From the NCBI GenBank assembly GCA_965646445.1, contig CBFFZW010000076.1, forward strand, positions 1-7,999: a DNA stretch of 7,999 bases, in the 5' to 3' direction. The notes under the pieces are model-generated. The model worked only from the letters and a program-made list of their open reading frames with translations, did no database searches and was not told the origin of the DNA. Position numbers and translations under genes: made by a program. Origin of the DNA: UBA11524 sp965646445 (GTDB taxonomy: Bacteria; Bacillota; Clostridia; Christensenellales; Aristaeellaceae). Within the stretch, counting starts at the first letter, position 1. Each line of letters opens with the position of its first letter. Of the stretch, positions 1 through 7,999 are shown piece after piece.

Positions 1-3000
1 CGGCCAGCGGATCCGCGGCAAGGCGCGGTCGGCTGTCGGCGGGGTCAGCGCCGTTGTATATCCCGGCCTGTTCGACGCGGTGACGGACGTGCGGCTGTCA
101 GCCCTGACCACAGGCGTCAAGGAGGACATCATCGTTCATCGGTACACCGGCAACCATGTGTACGCCTATCGGCTGACCACTCAGGGTCTGACCGCCCGGC
201 AGTCCGGCCAGGAAATCCTCCTGGAGGATGAAAGCGGGCATACGCTGGCCAGGCTGGACGCGCCCAACATGACCGACGCGGAAGGCCGGTACAGCACGGA
301 TATTACCGTGACGCTGACGGGCGAGGGCGGAAGCTATACCGTCACCTACCGCCCCAAAGACGAATGGATGCGCGAGGCGGCCTATCCGGTGACCATCGAC
401 CCCACCGGCAGCTACCTGAACGACCTGGCCACCAACATCGGGGACGTATATGTATCCAGCGCTAATGCGGGAAGGCATTACGATCATACGGTTCCTTCCG
501 GCAGTTCGCAAAGAAACCATAACCTGGAAGGCAACAACCTCTACGCGGGCAACAACGGCAGCAATAACATCGCTCTGGTAATACCCTCGCTGACCGGCTT
601 TGGCGATTCCAAAAGCTCCGCGTTCCCGGAAACGCCGCTGCTTATCCAGTCCGCCACATGGCACGTCAACATCCATGAGATGGGCGGCGACGGGAGATTC
701 AGGCTGTCCCTGGTGACCAGCAGCTGGAACACGGCGGACGTCACCTATAACAGCCGCCCCTCCCTGTCTTCGGACATCTATGTGGACGTCACCCTGCATA
801 CCGGCTGGAACGACATCGATGTGACCCGGCTGTTTTCCGCCTGGTTCAATGCCCTGGATCAGAAGCAGAATTACGGCATCGCCGTCACTTCGTCTTCCGC
901 CTGGGCGCGCATCTGCTCCTCGGACGTGCTGCCCCGAACCGACCGCATGAATTTTTCCGCCACCTACTACACCGGGGTCGGCACGCCCACGGTGACAGCC
1001 GCCGGGAAGGGGCACGGCGTCAACAGCCAGAGCGGCTGGGCGGAGCTGAGCTGGAACAGCGTCGCGGGGGCGCAGGGGTATGTGCTGGGCGTGTACAACG
1101 GACGGGAATACGAATACCGTTCCATCGGCAACGTCACCAGCTATTCCACGAAAAACAAAAAGCTGTGGCCCACGGCGGAGGAAATCGCCGCGGGAAAGTA
1201 CGCCCTGCACTGGGACGGAACAGGTCAGGAGCTGCCCAACATTCCCCGACTGGGGCAAAGCGATCTGAACTACTACTTCCGCGTATTGCCCAGCAACGCC
1301 TATGGGCAGGTGGTCAGCAGCGCCACGGCAGGCTCAGCCTCCGCCCTGCTGCCGGATACCACGCCGCCCAGTCAGCCGGCCACGGTGAGCGTGAGCCCCG
1401 CCGGGTGGAGCAGCGCCGCGTCGGTTTCCGTTACCTGGGCGGGCGTTACCGATCAGCCGGGCAGCGCCTCCAATCTGGGCACGGGGCGCATCCAGTACGC
1501 GGTGGATCCCACAGGCACGGACGCTTCCGCCTGGACATGGGTCGATACTGCCTCCAACACGGCCAACGGCTTCTTCACCCTGGATACCTCCGGCCTGGCG
1601 GACGGCAGTCACGCGGTGTATGTGCGCGGCAAAGACGCGGCGGGCAACTACGGGGCCCCCGCAGGCGCCCAGATCTATGTGGACAGGACAGCCCCGGCCA
1701 TCCCCACCGTCACGGTGCTGCCGGATACCTGGACAAAAGAGAACAGCGCCAGCCTGAGCTGGACGGGACTGACCGATCTGAATGATCTGCTCCGGGTGGA
1801 ATATGCCCTGGATGGTGGCGCGTGGGTCAGTACCGGGCTGACTGACAAAACGCATACGGCTTTCCCGCTGGATATTGCCGCCCTTGCGGACGGCGAGCAC
1901 ACCGTGTCCGTGCGTGGAACGGACGAAGCGGACAATGTGGGCGCTGCCGGAGGCGCGAAGCTGCGGATTGACCGAAGCGCGCCGGTGCTCGCGTCCTCCT
2001 CGGTGGAGCCGTCGGGCTGGACGGACGAGAGCAGCGTAACCCTTGCGTGGGAAGGGGCGGAGGACGGCTTCAGCGGCCTGGCTGAAATCGCCTATGCCCT
2101 GGACGGCGGAGAGGGCGTCGTTCTGCCGCTGACGGCGGAGGGCAGCGAGGCCATCGACGTGTCTGCGCTTTCGGACGGACAGCATACTTTAACCCTGCGT
2201 CTGACAGACAGCATAGGCAACAGCGCCTCATATGAACACGAGATCTTCCTTGATTGCCAAGCGCCTGTATTGGAGCTTCTTTCACCTGCTGACGGCCTGG
2301 TGGTCACGGGCATCCTGGACATCTGGGGCAGCGTGACGGACGGTTCCCTGGCAGCATGGACGCTGACAGCCGTGGGCGAAAGCGGACAAACCGTGACCGT
2401 CGCCGCGGATACCACAGAGAAGCACGCCGATCGGCTGGGGCTGCTGGATACCGCCGTTTTCGCGGACGGCGAGAGCGTTGAGGTGCTGCTGACCGCCAAG
2501 GATCAGGCCGGGCATGAAAGCATTGTCCGGGGGGTGTTCGTCAAGGCGGATCATATCGCGCAGCCGATTCCGGGCAAGGTGACCATCCTGTCCCCGGATG
2601 CGGGCGAAACGATCACGGACGCGGGCCGGGCAATCACGTATGCCGTGGAGGGCGATACGGAGGAAGCGGACAGCCGGATCGTCATCGACGGAGCCTTTGA
2701 CGGCAGGGCGTCGGATCAGCGGCTGGCCCTGAACCCCATCCGCTTCCCCGAGGGCTCCAGCCACACGCTGTCCATTCTGTCCATGGACGCGGCGGAACAG
2801 CTTCGTTACAGCGACGGCATGGCCTCCCTGCTCCTTCGCAGCGATATGCTGCGGGAGGAAAGCACCCTCGTCAGCCATGACGGCGTGACGCTGACGGCCC
2901 AGGGCGCCCTGAGCGGGGCGGACGGTGGGGAAATTGTCTTCGCACCCTTTGAGGCGTCCCAGACGGTGCTGTCCATCCGTCTTCACGCGGTGGCGCAGGG

Positions 3001-6000
3001 GGAAGCCGCCTATGAATATTCCATGGATGGCGATCATTGGACGGCCATCGCGGCGGAGAGGGACATTCTTCTGCCGCCGCCGGAACGCGGCGTCCAGGTG
3101 CGGGCAAGGCTGGCCGCCGGAACGCTGCTCCAAGGGCTGGATGTCACCGGCGTATACGAAATGAACCCTCGCCGCTTCACGGTGCGGCTTCTGCGGCCCG
3201 TGGAGACCTTCATCCTCACGGGCGGCTCGTTCATGGAAGCCATGCCGACGCTGGAAACGGATGTGCCCATGGAGCTGAGCGCATGCCGACTGTATGTGGA
3301 CGGCACGCGGAACAGCGACAGCCTGACCGCCAACCTCCTGGGCTGCGCGGACGGCGAGCCGCACACCGTGGCCGCGCTGGGCCTGGACGCGGAAGGAACG
3401 CTCCATGGCAGCGGCGCAAAAACGTCCATCCTCCTGCGGGATACGCCTCTGACGACCGACGCCTATGAAAGCGGCGAAATCCCCCTGACGGAGCCGGTGT
3501 ACGCCCTCCGGCTGGAGGCGCTGTGCCTGGATGAGGCGGGGCGGGCGGCCGAAGCCGCTTTCACCTGGTCGCCAAACGGGGAGAACTGGACAGTCCTACC
3601 GCTGAATACCTATGCCCTGCTGCCCGAAGCCGTCCGCACATTGTCTCTGCGGGCGGCACAGCCCGCTGGCGCGACGCTACACGGCGTCCATCTGGAGGGC
3701 GTGACGCTGACGGCGCAGCCGATTGCCGCCGCGATTGTTCAGCCGCCTTACAATGTATTGGCCACGGACTACGGCGAGTACGAAAAGAACGAGCGGCAGC
3801 GCCGGTACGTGCTTACCTGGTCGGACGGCAGCCGGGAGGATCCGACCCTTGCCAACGAGGTTTTCTTCGACATCTACCGCAATGGCGAACAGATCGCGTC
3901 CACCCGGGAGACACGGTACGAGGATTGGGACTATATCCGGGGCGCGGAATATGCCGTGGCAGCGCGGCGGGTCTACACACGTTCGGACAGCATGGCGGAT
4001 GACATGCCGGAAAGCCTGTATACCCACGGCAGCGAGCCCGTCCCTGCCCGCAAGCTCGTCGTGCCCGCGGAGGAAGAGCCGGAAGCCGAGGAGCATCGGG
4101 TGGAGAGCTTCCGACAGGACAGCTTCCTTAACACATTGTACGGCGGCAACTACACCTTCGCGGACACGCCGCAGCCGCCGAGCCATGAATTTGCCCTCAA
4201 CCAAAGCCTGCTGGGGCCGCATCGCTTCTGCTCCCTGGGCTTTGAGCCGGTGAACTTCAACACGGGCAACTTCTTCCTGCAGACACGCGACCTGACGCTG
4301 CCGGGTCTGGAAGGCAGCTTTGACCTCATCCGTACCTACAACACCCAGAGCGAGGCGGCGGACGGCCCCTTCGGCGCAAAGTGGGAGACGAATCTCAGCC
4401 AGCACCTGCGCCTGTTTGCCGACGGCTCCGTGGCCTGGCGGCGCGGGGACGGAAGCGAGATCATCTTCTATCGCCAGAAGGACGGTTCCTTCATCAGCAA
4501 CAGCAGCGAGTACGAAACGCTTGCCTACGACAGCCGCCTGCTGGAATACCGCGTTTCCCTGACGGACGGGACGGCCTATATATTCACGCAGGAAGGTTTG
4601 CTTACGCAAATTGAAGAGGACAGCGGCGCGCACGTCACCCGCATCCTTCGGGACGAACGGGGCTTCATGACGGGCATCGTCACCTCCGGCCAGGAAGAGA
4701 TCGCGGTGGAAATGGACGAGAATGGACACGTCGTCCGTCTGACCCTTCCGGGCGGCGATGCGCTGACCTACCGCTACAAGGAGAGCAGTCTGGTCGCCTT
4801 CACCGATGCCGCGGGCGCGACCACCCGTTACCAGTACGACAGCCAGGGCCGCATGACCGCCTGGTACGACGCTGAAGGCGCGCGGCAGGTGCTGAACCGT
4901 TATGACCGGGAAAACCGCGTTGTCGCCCAGACGGACGCCAACGGCGGGCAGTATACCCTAAGGTACGAGGAGGGTCAAACCGTCGCCACCGACGCGGAAG
5001 GTCATATTACGGCTTACGCGTACGACGCCTGGGGCCGCACGACCCGCATCACAGACGCCCTGGGCGGCGTCACCGCCTACACCTACGGCCGGCAGGGCGA
5101 GATCGTCTCAAAGACAGATCCGCTGGGACGCATCTGGACATACGAATACAATGCAAACGGCGACAAGATCACGGAAGTGGATCCCAGGGGCGCGGCGGTT
5201 CACATGACCTGGGACGACGATCATCATTTGCTGAGCCTGACGGATCAGAACGGGCATGTCACGGCGTATACCTATGACGAGCGCGGCAGCCTGCTGACGG
5301 AAACCGCGCCGGACGGCGGCGTGACGGCCTATGCATACGATGCCAAGGGCCGCATGACCGCTAAAACCGACGCCTTGGGGAACGTGACCCGGTACGAATA
5401 CGTCAACGGGCTGCTGACAAAGGTCATCGACCCCAGGGGCGGCGAAACGGCCTATGCCTACGACCGAAACGGCAATCTGAGCGCCATAACGGACGCGCAG
5501 GGCGGCGTGACGCTGTATGAATACGACGGAAAGGGTAATCTGCTGTCCCTGACCTTTGCGGACGGCACGCGGGCAGCCTATACCTATGATGCCATGGGGC
5601 GGCAGACATCCATGACCGACCCGCTGGGCCAGGTAACGAAGTATGCCTACGACGCCCTGGGGCGCCTGACAAGAACGATCCTGCCGGACGGAACCACGCA
5701 GACCGCGGCCTATACCAGGAGCGGTCAGCTCAAAAGCGTCACCGACGCGTTGGAGAACAAAACAAGCTATGCTTATGATGAAAACGGTAACCGCGTCAGC
5801 GTGACGGATCCCGCCGGAAACAAGACCCTCAGCGAGTACGACGCGGCGGGCAATCTCCTGCGGGAAACCAACGCCTTGGGCGGCGTCACCGCTTACGCCT
5901 ACGACGAGGCGGGTCTGCCCCTCGAAGTGACCGATCCCACCGGGGCGACCCAGACCATGACCTACGATCCGGCGGGCAACCTGCTCACCCGCACGCTGCC

Positions 6001-7999
6001 CGGCGGCGCTGTCATCTCCGCCGAATACGACAGCATGAACCGCCCCGTGCGCCAGGTGAACGCCCTGGGCGGCGTTACCGAGATCACCTATGACCTGCTG
6101 GGGCGGATCATCCGCGTTACCGACCCCCTGGGGGCGGAGACATCTTACGCCTATGACGCCAACGGCAATCTGCTCGCCATGACGGACGCGCTGGGGAACG
6201 TCACGGCCTACGCCTACGACGCGCTGAACCGGGTGACTTCCGAAACAGCGCCCAACGGCGGCGCGACCCGCTACGCATACGACTGCGTGGGCAATCTGAC
6301 TGCCGTTACCGACGCCTTGGGCAGCGTAACGCGGTATCAGTACGATGACGGCGGAAATCTTTTCGCCATGACCGACGCCCTGGGGCAGACGGTTTCCATG
6401 ACCTATGACAGGAACGGCAACGCCACCGCGGCCATCCAGAAAAACGGCGGCGTGCTGGCCACAAGCTACGACAAGGCGGGGCACGTCGTGGCCGAGACGG
6501 ACGCCAACGGGAATACCACCCGGTACGGCTATAACAAAAACGGGCTTGTCACCCGTGTCACCGACGCCCTGGGCCAGCAGGCTTCCTTCTCCTATGACGC
6601 GCTGGGGAATATTGTGAAGATCACCGCGCCGGGAGGCAGCGTCACGCTGTACGAGTATGACAGCGCGGGCCGCGTGCTGTCCATGACCGACCCGGAAGGC
6701 TGCGTGACCGCCTATGTCTACGATGCCGACAGCCAGATTGAAAGCCTGACAGTCAACGGCAACGCCACGGCTTACGAGTATGACGCCGCGGGGAACATCT
6801 CCGCCGTGACGGACGCGGAAGGCCGCCGCGTGTCCTTTGCCTATGACCTGAACGGGCAGCTGACCGAGGTCATTTACCCGGACGGCGCCAGGGACACCAC
6901 CGAATACGACGCCCTTGGCCGGGTGGTACGGACCATCCCGCGCACAGGGCTGGCGACCGCATACGACTATGACGCCCTGGGCAACGTGGTTCGCGTGACC
7001 CAAGGGGAGCGAATCACGCGATATGAATACGACCTGCTTGGACGCCTGGTGAAGACCATCGCCCCGGACGGCGGTGAAACCGCCTATGCCTACGACGCCC
7101 TGGGCAATCTCATCTGTGAAACAGACGCGATCGGCAACGAAACACAGTTCCGCTATACCGCGGAAAGCCTGCTGGAGAAGGTGATCTACGCCAACGGCGC
7201 AAGCCAAAGCCTGACCTATGACCCGGCGGGCAATGTGACCGCCGAGACCGACGCGGAAGGCAGCACGAAGCAATACCAGTACGACAAGGCCAACCGCCTC
7301 ATTGCGGTGGTGGACGAGCTGGGCAACAAAACCCGCTACCAGTATGACGCGCTGGACAACATCGCGAAGGTCACCGACGCCCTGGGGCATGTCACCCGCT
7401 ATGCCTACGACAAAAACGGCCGTCTGCTGAGCGAGACGGATGCCTTGGGCAACAAAGTGCGCTATGCCTACACGCCGGAGGGCTGGCTTTCCGCCGTCAC
7501 CAAGGCGGACGGTGCCGTGCTCGCCTATGACTATGACAAGACCGGCAGCCTGCTGACGCAGGACGCAGGCGACGGACAGAGGATTCAAAGCAGCTACAAC
7601 GCCATCGGCATGGTGACGGAGGTCGCCGGGGCTGAGGGCGTGCTGACTTACCAGTATAATGAGCAGGAAAAGCTTGTCTCCGTGACGAATGTCAACGGTG
7701 ACACGGTTTCCTATGCCTATGACGCCTACGGGAACAAGGTCGCCATGACTTACCCGGACGGCCGGACAGTACGCTACACCTACGATGCCATGAACCGCAT
7801 GACCAGCGTCACGGGCCTGGACGGGGAAGTGATCCGCTACGCCTACGATGCGTTGGGGCGGAGAACGGAGACCGTGTCCGGCACCTTGACAACGGCATAT
7901 GATTATGATTGTATAGGTAATATGGTGGAGCAGACCACCAGCGGCGCCAGCAAGATCGCCTTTAGCTACAGCTACAACAGGAACGGCTACATCACGGGC
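1..7999 (+). CDS. Giant DNRLRE/RHS (YD)-repeat surface or secreted protein, partial at both ends
   Basis: A single stop-free frame (first full codon at base 2) runs through all 2,666 codons of the window. The translation shows a DNRLRE domain (residues about 144-326), an FN3-like domain (327-451), four Ig-like modules (452-849), a duplicated two-domain unit (859-1236), a second FN3-like domain (1245-1353), an acidic linker, a DUF6531-like RHS entry domain (1414-1503) and about 52 YD repeats from about residue 1524. This order is known from large extracellular RHS proteins of Gram-positive bacteria, where YD repeats build a beta-cage around a C-terminal toxin. That the protein is exported and toxin-bearing is inference: signal peptide, RHS core and toxin tip all lie outside the window. 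Third codon positions are mostly G or C throughout, and I see no frameshift. A non-toxic surface or adhesion role is the main alternative. Confidence 0.95.
2..430 (+). other. Conserved N-terminal lead-in region of DNRLRE/RHS proteins, ending in YPVTIDPT
   Basis: Residues 1-143 are a beta-rich stretch with recognisable blocks: a VVYPGLFDAVTDVRLSA segment (compare 'Y.nvfp..Dl.y' in relatives), GVKEDIIV, a YAYRLTTQGL segment, an ILLEDESGHT segment, a DVTVTL-like strand (DITVTLTGEGGSYTVTY here) and the closing YPVTIDPT at 383-406. From memory, this series commonly precedes DNRLRE domains in clostridial RHS proteins. Its biochemical role is unknown to me. The window opens inside it, so the signal peptide and start codon are not visible. 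Confidence 0.7.
431..979 (+). other. DNRLRE domain (extracellular beta-sandwich)
   Basis: Residues about 144-326 carry the family's typical succession: a GDVYVSS opening with an N/G-rich loop, a strand like 'I.SATW.V' at about 640-670, the SSWNTADVTYNSRP motif (719-760), GWNDIDVTRLF (803-835) followed by a helix-like SAWFNA, and NYGIAV (869-886). These match the usual 'SSWdestVTWnnrP ... fdVTdlv..W..g...nyGfal' pattern. Domains of this class are found on secreted and cell-wall proteins and have been considered carbohydrate-binding-like, but no ligand can be assigned here. The N-terminal half is longer than usual, with an extra S/N/G-rich insertion at about 480-560. Confidence 0.8.
980..1354 (+). 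other. Fibronectin type III-like domain with an insertion
   Basis: Residues 327-451 start GTPTVTAAGKG and contain the core FN3 pattern: AELSWNSVAGAQGYVLGVYNG, a middle strand with IGNVTSYSTK, and a late YYFRVLPSNAYG strand followed by SSATAGSASA. An insertion of about 35 residues containing KYALHWDGTGQELPN sits between the middle and late strands, so the domain is longer than a standard FN3 of about 90 residues. It probably serves as a structural spacer between the DNRLRE domain and the Ig-like array. Confidence 0.65.
1355..2548 (+). repeat. Four tandem Ig-like modules within the CDS
   Basis: Four modules of 94-109 residues follow head to tail: 1355-1681 (opens DTTPPSQPA), 1682-1969 (DRTAPAIP), 1970-2251 (DRSAPVLA) and 2252-2548 (DCQAPVLE). 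Modules 1-3 share a W near the start (AGW, DTW, SGW), then V.W.G or L.W.G, then YAVD or YALD, and then L(A/S)DG.H(A/T)(V/L) followed by a (K/T)D..GN-like turn. Module 4 keeps only the D..AP opening, an FADGESVEV strand and KDQAGH. This pattern is typical of bacterial Ig-like stalk domains in surface proteins. A role as an extended stalk is inferred. Confidence 0.75.
2576..3709 (+). repeat. Diverged tandem duplication of a two-domain (A-B) unit
   Basis: Two copies of an A-B pair are visible by eye at protein level. A1 (2576-2851) and A2 (3173-3451) both run from a 'V.(I/L)L.P....I' opening through (R/C)(I/L)..DG and then (D/E)G..HT(L/V), to LLLRSDML versus ILLRDTPL. B1 (2852-3166) and B2 (3452-3709) share GEI, then RL.A and YSMDGDHWTAI versus WSPNGENWTVL, followed by ILLPPPERG versus ALLPEAVRT, LAAGTLLQGLDVTGV versus QPAGATLHGVHLEGV. 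The A part looks Ig-like. I do not recognise the B part; it is beta-rich and reminiscent of a small sandwich. DNA similarity is low, so the duplication is old. Confidence 0.6.
3734..4060 (+). other. Second FN3-like domain
   Basis: Residues about 1245-1353 contain a typical FN3 succession: PPYNVLATDYGEY, a YVLTWSDGS strand, VFFDIYRNGEQIAS, TRYEDWDY, and a GAEYAVAARRVYTR strand. The 'YRNG..i..t..t.Y.D......Y.V.a' pattern is characteristic of FN3 modules in bacterial extracellular proteins. It lies directly before the linker that leads into the RHS half. I infer a spacer role. Confidence 0.6.
4061..4216 (+). other. Acidic, proline-containing linker before the RHS half
   Basis: Residues 1354-1405 begin VPAEEEPEAEEHRVESF and continue with little recognisable domain pattern (NTLYGGNYTF, then TPQPPSHEF). 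The cluster of Glu residues and the PQPP stretch suggest a flexible or exposed hinge separating the Ig/FN3 stalk from the cage-forming half. No catalytic motif or protease site can be claimed. Confidence 0.5.
4241..4510 (+). other. RHS entry domain, DUF6531-like
   Basis: Residues about 1414-1503 contain FEPVNFNTGNFFLQTRDL, then LPGLEGSFDLIRTYNTQS, then GPFGAKWETNLSQHL and a GSEIIFYRQKDGSF segment. This matches the canonical RHS N-terminal series 'PVn..TGnf....tDl.lpg....l.RtYnS....GpfG.gW..n...'. In RHS proteins of known structure this region leads into the first turns of the cage. It marks the boundary between the accessory stalk and the YD-repeat shell. Confidence 0.85.
4571..7999 (+). repeat. 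RHS/YD-repeat array, about 52 units of about 21 residues, continuing past the window
   Basis: After two or three degenerate units (4571-4765), units of the form TxYxYDaxGrlxxxTDalGnv follow without a break to the window edge. I count about 52, including the partial last one. Between the unit starting at 5009 and that at 7832 there are 45 steps, which averages 62.7 bp. Most units have 21 residues; several have 19-20, for example the ones with YTLRYEEGQ (near 4948), YEYVNGLLTK (near 5390) and TLTTAYDYD (near 7880). The well-preserved core is (A/R)Y.YD and TD(A/P)LG. YD repeats in Tc toxins, Rhs proteins and WapA-type proteins spiral into a hollow beta-cage. The same role is inferred here. No RHS core motif appears before the end of the window. 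Confidence 0.92.

Noticed and set aside
98..1258. 386-codon minus-strand open frame
   Set aside because: It is the codon-register mirror of the DNRLRE/FN3 coding sequence, ends at a sense TCA, and has no recognisable domain.
1165..1785. 206-codon plus-strand open frame in another reading frame
   Set aside because: Overlaps the Ig-like coding sequence; Arg/Gly/His-rich shadow translation without domain pattern.
1334..2185. 283-codon minus-strand open frame
   Set aside because: Mirror of the Ig-like modules, bounded by a sense TCA at 1334 and a sense TTA just above 2185.
2282..3406. 374-codon minus-strand open frame
   Set aside because: Same register artefact; an Arg/Gly/His-rich translation without domain pattern.
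3037..3468. Shorter plus-strand open frames in other frames (also 3723-4253, 4320-4562 and 6405-6617)
   Set aside because: Composition-driven shadows inside the real frame, low in hydrophobic residues and without motifs.
3677..4729. 350-codon minus-strand open frame
   Set aside because: Mirror of the FN3/DUF6531 region, stopping at a sense CTA; the plus-strand frame has clear homology blocks here.
5108..7588. 826-codon minus-strand open frame that looks like a repeat protein
   Set aside because: Its repeats are the reverse complement of the YD units codon for codon; the Y.YD and TDALG signatures identify the plus strand as coding.
4571..7999. Periodic 63-bp repeats as a CRISPR or non-coding satellite array
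   Set aside because: Periodicity is a multiple of three, there are no identical repeats with unique spacers, and the translation is a classical YD repeat.
1..7999. Promoters, terminators, RNA genes, insertion sequences
   Set aside because: No intergenic sequence exists in the window, and no tRNA, rRNA, inverted-repeat or transposase signature was seen.

Overview
The whole window lies inside one protein-coding gene on the + strand. Reading from base 2 there are 2,666 consecutive sense codons up to base 7999, with no stop, no credible start and no intergenic space. Both ends of the gene lie outside the window. The protein is a giant RHS/YD-repeat protein of the DNRLRE type, related in general architecture to the cell-surface or secreted RHS proteins of Gram-positive bacteria (the WapA-like class).

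Layout, N- to C-terminal: a conserved region that leads into a DNRLRE domain and ends in a YPVTIDPT motif (2-430); the DNRLRE domain (431-979); a fibronectin-III-like domain (980-1354); four tandem Ig-like modules (1355-2548); a diverged tandem duplication of a two-domain unit of about 200 residues (2576-3709); a second FN3-like domain (3734-4060); an acidic linker (4061-4216); a DUF6531-like RHS entry domain (4241-4510); and an uninterrupted array of about 52 YD repeats with a period of about 21 residues (63 bp), from about 4571 to the window edge. The RHS core, any C-terminal toxin tip and any immunity gene would lie downstream. The signal peptide and promoter would lie upstream.

The likely source is a GC-rich anaerobic Firmicute (class Clostridia), because DNRLRE plus FN3/Ig plus RHS proteins with this N-terminal lead-in are common there. 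This is inference from architecture; no taxonomic marker gene is present. Codons are strongly biased to G or C in the third position. This explains the long open frames on the minus strand: they are in exact codon register with the real gene and end only where it uses TCA, CTA or TTA.

Working model: the N-terminal DNRLRE/FN3/Ig half is an extracellular stalk or adhesion region. The C-terminal half should fold into the hollow beta-cage typical of YD-repeat proteins, which in known relatives encloses a C-terminal toxin. I see no RNA gene, mobile element, CRISPR array, promoter or terminator, and no clear sign of a wholly new system. The most unusual internal feature is the cryptic duplicated two-domain unit at 2576-3709.
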